From an uncultured Aquimarina sp. (GTDB lineage: Bacteria > Bacteroidota > Bacteroidia > Flavobacteriales > Flavobacteriaceae), in the NCBI GenBank assembly GCA_947499005.1, contig CANMML010000006.1, positions 1 to 64,000 on the forward strand: DNA of 64,000 nucleotides, given 5' to 3'. Numbering within the stretch: the first letter of the stretch is position 1; each line of letters starts with the position of its first letter. Positions 1 through 8,350 of the stretch are shown piece after piece. A program made the translations under genes and the position numbers. The notes beneath the pieces are model-generated. The model was not told the DNA's origin, ran no database searches, and saw only the letters and a program-made list of their open reading frames with translations.

Positions 1-1
1 T

Positions 2-64
2 TCTGTAGAGTTCCAGATGATCGGACTCATTTATTGGTTAGGGCTAAATCTAACAGAACTTTAA
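2..64 (+). CDS. C-terminal end of an unidentified gene (partial)
   Basis: An open frame enters from the left edge and ends at TAA (62-64). The 20 visible residues are hydrophobic and aromatic (ending IYWLGLNLTEL). The next ATG follows the stop with no gap, so this gene and the LuxE-like fragment behind it were probably once in one operon. Too little is visible to name a function. Confidence 0.5.
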   Translation, partial: SVEFQMIGLIYWLGLNLTEL

Positions 65-250
65 ATGAAGAGAAAAAACATTTTTAGCATTTCTTCACAA
101 GATCAATTTCAAGAAATCGCACTAGAAGTTTTCAAGCATCAATATCAAAACAATAGCATATATCAACGCTATTGTAACTTTTTAGAGCAATCTCCAAAAA
201 CCGTAAGGGAATTAGAAGCGATTCCATTTTTGCCTATTGAGTTTTTTTGA
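65..250 (+). pseudogene. Truncated copy of the LuxE-type acyl-protein synthetase gene
   Basis: The 61-residue frame repeats the N-terminus of the intact gene at 780-1754. From about base 92 to 180 the two copies are almost identical in DNA (SSQDQFQEIALEVFKHQ and onward); similarity then falls, but the protein still matches through IPFLPIEFF. At that point the intact gene continues with KKQ, while this copy runs through a T-rich tract into TGA. The AMP-binding region is therefore missing and the piece cannot be an enzyme. It sits directly after the stop of the upstream gene, where the original operon copy would be expected. It is probably a relic of a partial duplication or insertion. Confidence 0.8.
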
Positions 251-360
251 ATAAATATCGATTGATAATAGCTAGATGCTAAGGATGCTGTTCTTTTGAA
301 GTCGCTATAGGTTTGTGCTCAAATTTCAGTAGAGGTGGGGTAGAGGTATAATTTTGTGTA

Positions 361-391
361 TTGCTTAAGAGTTTGAAATAAAGTATATTTG
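361..391 (+). promoter_or_regulatory. Candidate promoter of the antitoxin-like gene (leaderless)
   Basis: TTG at 361-363 and TATATTTG at 384-391 are separated by 20 bases, matching the Bacteroidetes TTG / TAnnTTTG arrangement. The ATG at 395 begins four bases after the -7 box, about where transcription should start, so the mRNA would have little or no leader. This is inferred from the motif only. Confidence 0.45.
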
Positions 392-394
392 TAT

Positions 395-652
395 ATGGAT
401 GCGTTAGAATTGAGAAATAAATGGATCGAATCCATTGCTAATGTTGATGACCGTTTTTTACGAATGGTTGATGCTTTGTACGAAAGTTATAAGTCAGATG
501 AAAATGAAGTTGATTTCTATGACGAATTACCTAGAGAGATTCAGGATTTATTGATTGAGAGTCAGGAGCATGCAAAAGCAGGAAGAGTCACATCACATGC
601 AGAAGTGATGGCTAAATATAGGAAGAAGTATGGCTTTGACGTAGCTGGATAG
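395..652 (+). CDS. Antitoxin-like (addiction module) protein, no intact partner
   Basis: The 85-residue acidic protein starts MDALELRNKW. Its C-terminal half (IQDLLIESQEHAKAGRVTSH followed by AEVMAKYRKKYG) resembles the antitoxins that precede RelE/ParE toxins in Bacteroidetes. A TTG six bases upstream could extend it, but the ATG at 395 fits the promoter better. The toxin expected downstream is missing: only an 18-codon frame (656-711) follows, overlapping a hairpin. The gene lies between the broken and intact LuxE-type copies, so it may mark an insertion. Assignment is from family resemblance alone. Confidence 0.5.
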   Translation: MDALELRNKWIESIANVDDRFLRMVDALYESYKSDENEVDFYDELPREIQDLLIESQEHAKAGRVTSHAEVMAKYRKKYGFDVAG

Positions 653-677
653 TTTATGAATATTATCCGAGTTGTAG

Positions 678-702
678 AACCAGTAACCTTACGTTATTGG
701 TT
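678..702 (+). terminator. Hairpin behind the antitoxin-like gene
   Basis: The arms AACCAGTAAC (678-687) and GTTATTGGTT (693-702) pair with one mismatch around a five-base loop, and TTATTTAT follows. It is a plausible weak terminator 26 bases after the stop. Confidence 0.4.
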
Positions 703-779
703 TTATTTATAGCTTTTGTTGATTGGAACTAACTACTATCTTTCTACTCCATTTCCAATAACCCGTGTAACTTTGTTAT

Positions 780-1754
780 ATGCAGAGAAACCCATTCCGT
801 ATTTCTTCACAAGATCAATTTCAAGAAATCGCACTTGAAGTTTTCAAGCATCAATATCAAAATAATAGCATATATCAACGTTACTGTAATCTGTTAGGTA
901 AGTCTACTAAAAATGTACATGATCTAAATGATATTCCATTCTTACCCATAGAATTCTTTAAAAAGCAAACCATCATTACGGGTCATGATCCTGTGCAAAC
1001 AGTATTTACCAGTAGTGGGACTACAGGAAGTATAACCAGTAAGCACCATGTGACAGATATATCCCTCTATGAAGAAAGCTATAGGAAAGCATTTGTGCAG
1101 TTTTATGGTAATATAGAAGACTATTGCATATTAGCCCTTTTGCCTTCTTATTTGGAAAGAGAAGGCTCTTCCTTAATATATATGGTAGAAGATTTGATCA
1201 AAAGGTCACAACATCCTGAAAGTGGTTTTTATCTAAATAATCAGGAAGCACTTATCGAAAAGCTACTTCAATTAGAAAGTAAGGGTCAGAAAACACTTTT
1301 AATAGGGGTTTCTTTTGCGTTGTTGCGCTTGGTAGAAAAAAAACAATTTAGCCTTAAAAACACCACTGTAATGGAAACAGGAGGTATGAAAGGGAGAAGA
1401 AAAGAGATTACTCGATTCGAATTACATCATTTATTAAAAGAGGGTTTTGGCGTTTCTAAAATTCATAGCGAATACGGAATGACAGAATTACTTTCTCAAG
1501 CCTACAGTCTCGGTAATGGTATTTTTCAATGTCCACCTTGGATGAAAATTATAACCAGAAACACTGAAAATCCATTGGAGATTTTAGACGGTTCTAAGAC
1601 CGGTGGATTGAATATTATTGACCTTGCAAATTACAATTCCTGTAGCTTTATTTCGACACAAGATCTTGGTAAGGTGGACGTTGATGGAAGATTTCAGGTA
1701 CTTGGTCGATTCGATAATAGCGATATTAGGGGGTGTAATCTCATGTCTTTGTAG
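780..1754 (+). CDS. LuxE/PaaK-type acyl-protein synthetase
   Basis: The 324-residue soluble protein has the LuxE-family architecture. An adenylate-binding loop FTSSGTTGS lies near residues 75-83, a conserved METGGMKG region near residue 200, and HSEYGMTELLSQAY near residue 232. LuxE-type enzymes activate a fatty acid as acyl-AMP and pass it to a cysteine; in Bacteroidetes, stand-alone copies occur in surface-glycan or lipid gene clusters, and the exact acyl acceptor here is unknown. TAACTTTG (768-775) ends five bases before the ATG and may be a -7 box, though no good -33 TTG is placed. The gene follows its own truncated duplicate. No luciferase genes are present, so a light-emission role is not implied. 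Confidence 0.8.
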   Translation: MQRNPFRISSQDQFQEIALEVFKHQYQNNSIYQRYCNLLGKSTKNVHDLNDIPFLPIEFFKKQTIITGHDPVQTVFTSSGTTGSITSKHHVTDISLYEESYRKAFVQFYGNIEDYCILALLPSYLEREGSSLIYMVEDLIKRSQHPESGFYLNNQEALIEKLLQLESKGQKTLLIGVSFALLRLVEKKQFSLKNTTVMETGGMKGRRKEITRFELHHLLKEGFGVSKIHSEYGMTELLSQAYSLGNGIFQCPPWMKIITRNTENPLEILDGSKTGGLNIIDLANYNSCSFISTQDLGKVDVDGRFQVLGRFDNSDIRGCNLMSL

Positions 1755-1900
1755 GATTAACTGAATTTTAACATTTATTTAAAGATCTTGTTTTGAGTAA
1801 TTTAGGATTCTTTTAACGATAAAGTGCAATTTTTTAGGGTTAAAATGTATTTCGAAGCGTTTTTTTATTAACTTTAAGGAACTAACTTATTGATTCCCCT

Positions 1901-2155
1901 ATGCCTACAAGTAACAATGCCTCACTACCCAAAATGATATGTTCAGTTTTAGGACATCGTTTCAAAATTCAAAAGCGCATCACAGTGCACACTAAAGAGT
2001 ATAAGTGTGAATGTTGTGGCAAAGAAGTGACCACAACACCAAACGGTAACATCATACCTCTAACAGATGAATTGAAAACAATTCACAAAGGTTTAGAACA
2101 AATGGTAGTTCGAAGATCCGTTAAAAGAAGGACTCCTGTAAAAATTACAGCTTAG
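1901..2155 (+). CDS. Small Cys-rich protein, DUF1660-like
   Basis: The 84-residue basic protein has a CSVLGHRF motif near residue 13 and a CECCG knuckle near residues 35-39, then a TTTPNGNIIPLTDEL segment and a strongly basic tail. The C..LGH / CxxC pattern resembles DUF1660-type putative zinc-binding proteins, often of phage origin but also found on flavobacterial chromosomes. The function is unknown. It stands alone between LuxE and a repeat-filled gap, with no operon partner. Confidence 0.55.
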   Translation: MPTSNNASLPKMICSVLGHRFKIQKRITVHTKEYKCECCGKEVTTTPNGNIIPLTDELKTIHKGLEQMVVRRSVKRRTPVKITA

Positions 2156-2235
2156 TTTATTTATTGGTCTCAATAATAGTTAAAACTATGTACTTTAGTA
2201 CACCTCACTTTTAGTTTCTGAAAATTTTATCTATG

Positions 2236-2489
2236 GCTTTAAGCATTAGGCCTTATGCATATTAATGTAGCTTATGGCTTACAGCAATAAGCTAGAAAAT
2301 AGAAAAAGACTTTCAGTCGCAACCGAAACTATGAATCTTCCAATCCATAGTGGTTCATTTAACAAACTTGCACTTTAGTGCATTTTATATCTAAAAACTG
2401 TTTGTATAGCTTTATAAAAAAGAGACTAAGTGTAAGCTGAATCTATAAATGAATATAGCTTATTGCCTACGGCTTAATGCTTATAGCCA
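2236..2489. repeat. Two 7-base-periodic arrays (AGCTTA class) in the gap before thiL
   Basis: The 2156-2518 gap has no gene. Bases 2236-2291 divide into eight consecutive heptads (gctttaa, gcattag, gccttat, ... caataag). Bases 2455-2489 divide into five (atagctt, attgcct, acggctt, aatgctt, atagcca). The stretch around the first array (about 2172-2300) recurs at about 47150-47245, and the array itself recurs at 31552-31642. Arms of opposite orientation could pair as an imperfect stem. Confidence 0.7.
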
Positions 2490-2518
2490 GAAGTGAAGTA
2501 CATTTCGTCTGTATCGAT

Positions 2519-3568
2519 TTATTCTTCCGTTAAACTATTCCAGCCTCTTGCTTTTATTTCAACCTTAGTCTCCCCTCTGGTCACTAAGTAGATTCCGTTG
2601 TTCTTAGGTGTAATATGCCCAATAATGGTTAGACTAGGGTTTGCCTTAATTTTATCGTAATCCTCCTGTTTTATTGTAAATAGAAGTTCATAGTCTTCTC
2701 CTCCACTTAAAGCAATTGTTGTACTATCCAATTCAAATTCTTCGCAAGTAGAGATTACCGTAGGATCTAAAGGTATTTTATCTTCATATAAAGTAGCTCC
2801 AACTTCCGATGACTTACACAAGTGGATAATCTCAGAAGAAAGTCCATCACTCACATCGATCATACTCGTAGGTTTTACCCCCAAATCTTTTAATAATTTA
2901 GGAACATCCTTTCTAGCTTCGGGCTTTAGCTGTCTTTCAATAAGATAAGTATACATACTTAAGTCAGGCTGATTATTAGGGTTTACCTTAAATACTTCAT
3001 TTTCTCTTTCTAGTACTTGTAGTCCTAAGTAAGCGCCACCAATATCTCCACTTAAAACCACTAGGTCGTTATCCTTGGCTCCGTTTCTGTAAACGATATC
3101 CTCTTTTGGAGCGTGTCCTAAAGCAGTAATACTAATCAATAACCCTTTTTGAGAAGAAGTCGTGTCACCACCAATAACGTCAATATCATACACTTTAGCC
3201 GCGGTGTGTATACCCTCGTATAATTCTTCCAAGGCTTCCAAGGGGAAACGATTGCTAACAGCGATAGAAACTGTAATTTGTTTAGGCGTAGCATTCATGG
3301 CATAAACATCCGAAAGATTTACCATGACCGATTTATAACCCAAATGTTTTAAAGGAACATACGATAGATCAAAATGAACTCCTTCTACTAACAAATCGGT
3401 AGTAACAACACATTGTTGATCTTTAAAATCTACTACGGCTGCGTCGTCACCAATACCTTTAATGGTACTCTCGTGCTTGATGTTAAAGTTCTTCGTTAAA
3501 TGGTCTATCAAACCAAATTCTCCTAAACTTGATAATGGAGTTCTTTGAGGCTGCTTATCTTCTATCAT
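2519..3568 (-). CDS. thiL: Thiamine-monophosphate kinase
   Basis: The protein has 349 residues, the normal ThiL length. It phosphorylates thiamine monophosphate with ATP to give the cofactor thiamine diphosphate. Visible family marks are the N-terminal LGEFGLIDHL start, the Mg/ATP motif GIGDDAAVV (near residue 40), TTDLLVEGVHFD, VNLSDVYAMNA, the IGGDTTSS loop (near 140), SMIDVSDGLSSE and the C-terminal ALSGGEDYELLFT. It is a single minus-strand gene. A CAAAAATA at 3573-3580 reads TATTTTTG on the coding strand, five bases before the ATG, so it may be leaderless, though no -33 TTG is well placed. The other thiamine-related genes here (26975-28790) are far away. Confidence 0.95.
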   Translation of the reverse strand: MIEDKQPQRTPLSSLGEFGLIDHLTKNFNIKHESTIKGIGDDAAVVDFKDQQCVVTTDLLVEGVHFDLSYVPLKHLGYKSVMVNLSDVYAMNATPKQITVSIAVSNRFPLEALEELYEGIHTAAKVYDIDVIGGDTTSSQKGLLISITALGHAPKEDIVYRNGAKDNDLVVLSGDIGGAYLGLQVLERENEVFKVNPNNQPDLSMYTYLIERQLKPEARKDVPKLLKDLGVKPTSMIDVSDGLSSEIIHLCKSSEVGATLYEDKIPLDPTVISTCEEFELDSTTIALSGGEDYELLFTIKQEDYDKIKANPSLTIIGHITPKNNGIYLVTRGETKVEIKARGWNSLTEE

Positions 3569-3676
3569 AATGCAAAAATAGAGTATTCCTTCTTAAGCTC
3601 CTTTTATGAAATTTGATTTTTTACAGACATTAAATATGAAATAATACACGTGGTACATTTAGAAAAATAAAATAGC

Positions 3677-3722
3677 GTCATGCTGATCCGATAGCTATCG
3701 GATTTATTTCAGCATCTCATTA
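3677..3722. repeat. Palindromic TCATGCTGA / TTTCAGCATCTCA repeat in the thiL-sulfatase gap
   Basis: The 3569-3884 gap separates divergent genes. It holds a perfect 18-base palindrome ATCCGATAGCTATCGGAT (3686-3703) flanked by CATGCTG and TTTATTTCAGCATCTCAT. Pieces of the same element recur at 5395-5424, 22330-22401 and about 28087-28095, which marks it as a dispersed intergenic repeat. No clear sulfatase operator was recognised here. Confidence 0.65.
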
Positions 3723-3884
3723 TAGTTTGAGTTATGTTGAACAATTGATGAAATTGTAAAACTAGTTTAGCATGTCAAAGAATTTGTCACCCTATGCTTA
3801 TATTCCATATAGGGTTCAATTATTGCGTATTATTGCTATTCTTGGAATTAAGAATAGTGTATTTTGCTAAGCCAATCGTTTGTT

Positions 3885-5393
3885 ATGATGAAATTTATTG
3901 CTTTTGCGCTGTTGATCTTAAGTGTATTTACAGCCTGTAGTTCGAAAATTGAGAAAATTAAGCCAAACATTGTATTCATTTTTACGGATGATCAAACCTA
4001 TACGACCGTTCAGGCTTTAGGGAATAAAGAGATTTATACGCCTAATATGGATAAGTTAGTCGGTAATGGAACAACCTTCACCCATGCCTACAACATGGGA
4101 GCGTGGAGTGGAGCTGTTTGTGCGGCTTCAAGAGCTATGATGATTTCAGGGAGATCCGTGTGGGATGCGAACGAATTTAGACAGCATTGGATTAAAGGAG
4201 ACTCTATACAACAAACCTGGGGGCAGTTAATGAAAAAGGAGGGATACGAAACTTATATGACAGGGAAGTGGCATGTGAATGCAAAAGCGACCTCGGTTTT
4301 TGATCATGTCATTCACGAACGTCCTGGAATGCCAAGAGATGCTTGGAGATTTCGAGAAATGGAAGAAAAATTTGATAGTATCTCAACTATCGGTAATGCA
4401 GATTTTAGAAATATACTACCTATAGGATATAATCGTCCCAAAGCAAAAAATGACCATTCATGGAAACCTAATGACCGATCTCAAGGTGGTTTTTGGGAAG
4501 GAGGTAAACATTGGAGCGAGGTGTTGGCAGAAGACGCTGTTCATTATGTGAATACAGCAGCAAATAATGAATCCCCTTTCTTTATGTATTTAGCATTTAA
4601 TGCGCCTCATGACCCGAGACAAGCGCCAGCAGCTTTTTTGGATTTATATGATGAATCAACATTAACGGTGCCCAAAAATTGGTTGCCCGAATATCCCGAT
4701 CGACATTTGATAGGAAATGGGAATCGATTACGAGATGAAAACCTTGCGCCTTATCCTAGAAGTGAATATGCGATCAAAGTACACTTAAAAGAATATTACG
4801 CTAGTATTTCTCATTTGGATGCACAAATTGGTAAAATTTTAGCCGCTTTAGAAAAATCAGGTAAAAAAGACAATACCTACATTATACTATCATCGGATCA
4901 TGGTTTGGCCATGGGGAAACATGGTTTCATGGGAAAACAGAACTTATACGATCACAGTATTCGTCCTCCTTTAGTAATTGTAGGACCAGATATACCAAAA
5001 CAAAAACAAGTGAATGCCGATGTCTATTTGCAAGATGTAATGGCAACGAGTCTCGAATTGGCAGGAGCAGAGAAACCAGATTATGTCTTTTTTAATAGTT
5101 TTAAAGATTTAGCTCAAGGAAAACAAAAGGAAAGCCATTACCATCAAATCTATGGAGCGTATCTAGGGTTACAACGCATGATTCGAAAAGATAATTTTAA
5201 GCTGTTGGTATATCCGAAAGCACAAAAAGTAAAGTTATTTGATCTGAAAAATGACCCTGATGAAATGAATGATATATCAAAAGGACACCAAAAAAAGGTA
5301 GCACAACTATTCAAGGACTTAAAGCACTTACAAACGGAAATGAATGATGCTTTAGAATTAGGGAATTTAGAGAGCTATTTAAAAGGTTTGTGA
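3885..5393 (+). CDS. S1-family sulfatase lipoprotein (CAASR type)
   Basis: Formylglycine-dependent sulfatase, about 502 residues from the chosen ATG; a TTG 21 bases upstream would only lengthen the signal peptide. MMKFIAFALLILSVFTAC gives an SPII lipobox with lipid-modified Cys. Metal-binding D35/D36 lie in FIFTDDQ. C79 in CAASRAMMISGR is the residue to be converted to formylglycine; the motif is the C-x-A-x-R variant rather than CxPxR. SSDHGLAMGKHG near residue 340 supplies further metal and sulfate ligands. It opens the galactan cluster ahead of a GH2 enzyme and probably removes sulfate from agar or porphyran oligosaccharides in the periplasm or at the outer membrane. The true substrate cannot be read from sequence. 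Confidence 0.9.
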   Translation: MMKFIAFALLILSVFTACSSKIEKIKPNIVFIFTDDQTYTTVQALGNKEIYTPNMDKLVGNGTTFTHAYNMGAWSGAVCAASRAMMISGRSVWDANEFRQHWIKGDSIQQTWGQLMKKEGYETYMTGKWHVNAKATSVFDHVIHERPGMPRDAWRFREMEEKFDSISTIGNADFRNILPIGYNRPKAKNDHSWKPNDRSQGGFWEGGKHWSEVLAEDAVHYVNTAANNESPFFMYLAFNAPHDPRQAPAAFLDLYDESTLTVPKNWLPEYPDRHLIGNGNRLRDENLAPYPRSEYAIKVHLKEYYASISHLDAQIGKILAALEKSGKKDNTYIILSSDHGLAMGKHGFMGKQNLYDHSIRPPLVIVGPDIPKQKQVNADVYLQDVMATSLELAGAEKPDYVFFNSFKDLAQGKQKESHYHQIYGAYLGLQRMIRKDNFKLLVYPKAQKVKLFDLKNDPDEMNDISKGHQKKVAQLFKDLKHLQTEMNDALELGNLESYLKGL

Positions 5394-5394
5394 T

Positions 5395-5494
5395 CTGATA
5401 ATTATCGGATTTATTTCAGCATCTCATTAAGATTATAAAAATCAACAGGATGAGATTCCTTGTCATTCCGATAATTATCGGAAAAGGAATGACA
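5395..5494. repeat. Nested palindromic repeats between sulfatase and GH2
   Basis: The gap contains CTGATAATTATCGG followed by ATTTATTTCAGCATCTCAT, as at 3686-3722. It also contains a nested hairpin: outer arms TGTCATTCC (5461-5469) and GGAATGACA (5486-5494), inner palindrome CCGATAATTATCGG (5468-5481). It may attenuate read-through from the sulfatase into the GH2 gene. Confidence 0.6.
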
Positions 5495-5545
5495 AAACAA
5501 AAAATGGTATTAGTAATTACTGTTAATCAGTTTATTTAAAACATT

Positions 5546-7969
5546 ATGAAAAACATCTTATGCATTTTATATTTCCTGATTTCTTGTATGGTTTTTGGGC
5601 AAAAAGAGAGCTCGAAAACAATAAAAATCAATGAAGATTGGAAGTTCATTCAAAAAGATATTCCAGATGCTGAAAAAACAGATTACAATGATACTTCTTG
5701 GGAAAGTGTAAATCTTCCCCATGATTGGAGTATTTCTAAATCATTTTCCAAAGAGAATCCTTCTTTTTCAAGAGGAGCTTGGCTGCCAGCGGGTGTTTCT
5801 TATTATCGAAAGGCCTTGGATCTTCCTAAATTAAAAGAAGGACAAAAAGTCTTTATTTATTTTGAAGGAGCTTATCGTAATGCAGAGGTATGGTGCAATG
5901 GTAATTATCTAGGGAAGCGACCTTCGGGTTATGCTTCTTTCGAATATGAAATAACCCATTTTATTCAACCTAAAGGAGAGGATGTAATTACCGTAAAGTT
6001 AGATAACTCTAGTCAACCTCATTCGCGTTGGTATTCGGGGAATGGAATTTATAGAGATGTATTTCTTAAGATAAAAAATGCAGTTTACATACCTACTTGG
6101 GCAACTAAAGTTACTAGTGAAGCTGTTGATAATGATAGTGCTAAAATTCATGTAACCTCCTTATTAAAGAATACTTCGAATATACCACAGCAAGTAAATT
6201 TTGAAACTCATGTAAAAATTGGTAAACACGGTGTCGTTTCTAATGCGGTTTCTGTTACAATTCCTGCAAATAGTGAAAAAGTGGTAGAAAATGCTGTTGT
6301 GATTAACAACCCGACATATTGGGAACTGGATAACCCCCATTTGTACCATGTAGAAACGTATGTGTTTCAGTCTAAAAAAACGATAGCTCATGAGCAGATT
6401 CCGACAGGAATAAGAACCTTAAGATTTGATGCTAATGAAGGTTTTTTTCTAAATGGAGAAGCACTGAAAATTAAAGGGGTTTGTTTGCATCATGGTGCAG
6501 GGCCACTTGGTGCTGCAGCTAGAAAAACAAGTTATCAGCGACAAATTCGAAAGTTGAAAGAAATGGGAGTAAATGCGGTGCGTACTGCTCATAATCCATT
6601 TGCTACAGCATTTTTAGATACCTGCGATGAAATGGGGATGCTAGTGATGAATGAGGCTTTCGATGAATGGGAGGTGGCTAAAAACCCAGCAACTTTTCGA
6701 GAGAATGGCGCTAAAATTCCACTTCCAGTAGATTATTACGCCAGTATTTTTAATGAGTGGAGTGATCGCGATATGACAGATTTTGTATTGCGAGATCGCA
6801 ACCATCCATCGGTGTTTATGTGGAGTATTGGGAATGAAATAGAACAAATGCATCATGAATCTGGGATTGCTATTGCAAAACGTTTACAAGATATTGTACA
6901 TAAGCTTGACGATACACGACCAGCAACCTGTGGTGTTAATGGTTATGGATGGAATAAATGGCCACACGAACCAGCCATATCAGCAATGGATATTCCTGGG
7001 TATAATTATGCAGATCCCGAAGATTACGATAAAGAGCATCAAGATTTTCCAGATCGAAAAATGATAGTAACCGAGCATAATTCGGCACAAGCTTTTACCG
7101 CTCGAGGAGAATATTATCCTTTTAAAGGAGATAGCTTGACTTTTCAAGTGGATCTACCTATTGAACACCCTAATACAAAGCGTTTTCTTAAAAATCGTAA
7201 GGCTTTTGATCATGGTATGGAAGCCTGGCGCGATATTGCACAGCGTTCATTTGTAATGGGAAGTTTTATTTGGACAGGTTGGGATTATTTAGGAGAAACC
7301 ATTCCATATCCGTGGCCTGCAAGATCCTCTTCTTTTGGGGTGATCGATTTGGCTGGATTTCCGAAGGATGGTTATTATTATTATGAATCCCAATGGACTG
7401 AAAAGCCTGTGTTGCATATTTTTCCGCATTGGAATTGGAAAGGAAACGAAGGAAAACCAATTAAGGTGTATGGATTTTCTAATTTAGATGAAGTTGAGTT
7501 AATTGTTAATGGACAATCATTAGGAAAGCAACCAGTAGACATGATGTCTAGTCATCCATTAGAATGGCAAACAACATACCAACCAGGCCAATTAAAAGCA
7601 TTGGGCTATAAAGATGGAGCCGTCGTTCTAGAAAAAATATTAGAAACAACAGGAGAAGCTATTAAAACGAAAAGTAGTGTGACAGATGTAGGAAATGATG
7701 GCATTGCCTATGTAGAGATCACATTGCTAGATGAACAATCTAGATATGTCGCCACAGCAAATGATTTATTAAAATTTAAAATTAAAAATGCAGAAATCAT
7801 AGGAGTTGCTAATGGTAATAATAGAAGTATCGAACCTTTTGTAGCAAATTACAGAAAAGCCTTTAACGGAAAAGCACTTGTAGTGTTGAAAAAAAATAAC
7901 CCCAAAAAGGATGCTAGTTTAAGTGTGAAAATTGATGGGAAAAATACCTTTGAAAGCGTTGATTTTTAG
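5546..7969 (+). CDS. GH2 beta-galactosidase-like glycoside hydrolase
   Basis: 807 residues with signal peptide (MKNILCILYFLISCMVFGQ). The order of domains is sugar-binding jelly roll (about 30-185), Ig-like domain (about 190-295), TIM barrel (about 300-610), then DUF4982-like and GH2 C-terminal Ig domains. The catalytic acid/base is E431 in WSIGNEIEQ. The likely nucleophile is E510 in MIVTEHNS. Exo-acting GH2 enzymes of this length in red-algal galactan clusters release terminal galactose or modified galactose. It lies between a sulfatase and a convergent LacI regulator, which fits processing of desulfated agar or porphyran oligosaccharides. An 11-base TAAAACATTAT at 5537-5547 overlapping the start codon also occurs in the LacI/GH86 intergenic region. 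Confidence 0.88.
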   Translation: MKNILCILYFLISCMVFGQKESSKTIKINEDWKFIQKDIPDAEKTDYNDTSWESVNLPHDWSISKSFSKENPSFSRGAWLPAGVSYYRKALDLPKLKEGQKVFIYFEGAYRNAEVWCNGNYLGKRPSGYASFEYEITHFIQPKGEDVITVKLDNSSQPHSRWYSGNGIYRDVFLKIKNAVYIPTWATKVTSEAVDNDSAKIHVTSLLKNTSNIPQQVNFETHVKIGKHGVVSNAVSVTIPANSEKVVENAVVINNPTYWELDNPHLYHVETYVFQSKKTIAHEQIPTGIRTLRFDANEGFFLNGEALKIKGVCLHHGAGPLGAAARKTSYQRQIRKLKEMGVNAVRTAHNPFATAFLDTCDEMGMLVMNEAFDEWEVAKNPATFRENGAKIPLPVDYYASIFNEWSDRDMTDFVLRDRNHPSVFMWSIGNEIEQMHHESGIAIAKRLQDIVHKLDDTRPATCGVNGYGWNKWPHEPAISAMDIPGYNYADPEDYDKEHQDFPDRKMIVTEHNSAQAFTARGEYYPFKGDSLTFQVDLPIEHPNTKRFLKNRKAFDHGMEAWRDIAQRSFVMGSFIWTGWDYLGETIPYPWPARSSSFGVIDLAGFPKDGYYYYESQWTEKPVLHIFPHWNWKGNEGKPIKVYGFSNLDEVELIVNGQSLGKQPVDMMSSHPLEWQTTYQPGQLKALGYKDGAVVLEKILETTGEAIKTKSSVTDVGNDGIAYVEITLLDEQSRYVATANDLLKFKIKNAEIIGVANGNNRSIEPFVANYRKAFNGKALVVLKKNNPKKDASLSVKIDGKNTFESVDF

Positions 7970-8107
7970 TCTATAAATTCTTGAATATATACTGTTGTTA
8001 CCTCTTGCTACGACAAGAGGTCTCATTAAGATGCTCAAACAATAAAAATTATGGTGATTGCAGATTAAGTTGAAAACTTGTGGGATATTGTGTTCATTTT
8101 GTATGTG

Positions 8108-8290
8108 ACTCCACGTCCCGAGGGCTATCGGGATTGAAAAAATTGTAGTGGAGTCTCCTTAACTAGGACTTGCAAATATTATATTTAGTTGAGGAGATTT
8201 CCACCTCCGCGGAAATGACGGTTACTGTGCTTGTCCAAAAATTTTCGGGTTGATCTGAGATTCCTTGTCGATCAAGGAATAACAAACAAC
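8108..8290. repeat. Cluster of short palindromes in the GH2-LacI gap
   Basis: The 7970-8350 gap between convergent genes has no ORF of note. It holds several short dyads: CCCGAGGGCTATCGGG near 8117, TTTCCACCTCCGCGGAAA near 8199, and ATTCCTTG/CAAGGAAT near 8261-8280. They resemble dispersed flavobacterial intergenic repeats. Confidence 0.5.
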
Positions 8291-8319
8291 TATCATATTG
8301 AATACATCTCAATATGATA
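8291..8319. terminator. Perfect 11-bp hairpin between convergent GH2 and LacI genes
   Basis: TATCATATTGA (8291-8301) and TCAATATGATA (8309-8319) pair perfectly around ATACATC. The position between two convergent genes suits a bidirectional terminator, although the stem is AT-rich and lacks a long T tract. Confidence 0.45.
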
Positions 8320-8350
8320 CCCGCATGTGTTTAGTCAAATGAATTGTAAT

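Noticed and set aside
656..711. 18-codon frame after the antitoxin-like gene as a toxin remnant
   Set aside because: Too short and without a recognisable RelE/ParE motif; it overlaps a terminator-like hairpin.
780..1754. Bioluminescence (lux) function
   Set aside because: LuxE-type proteins are common in non-luminous Bacteroidetes and no luxAB/CD genes are present.
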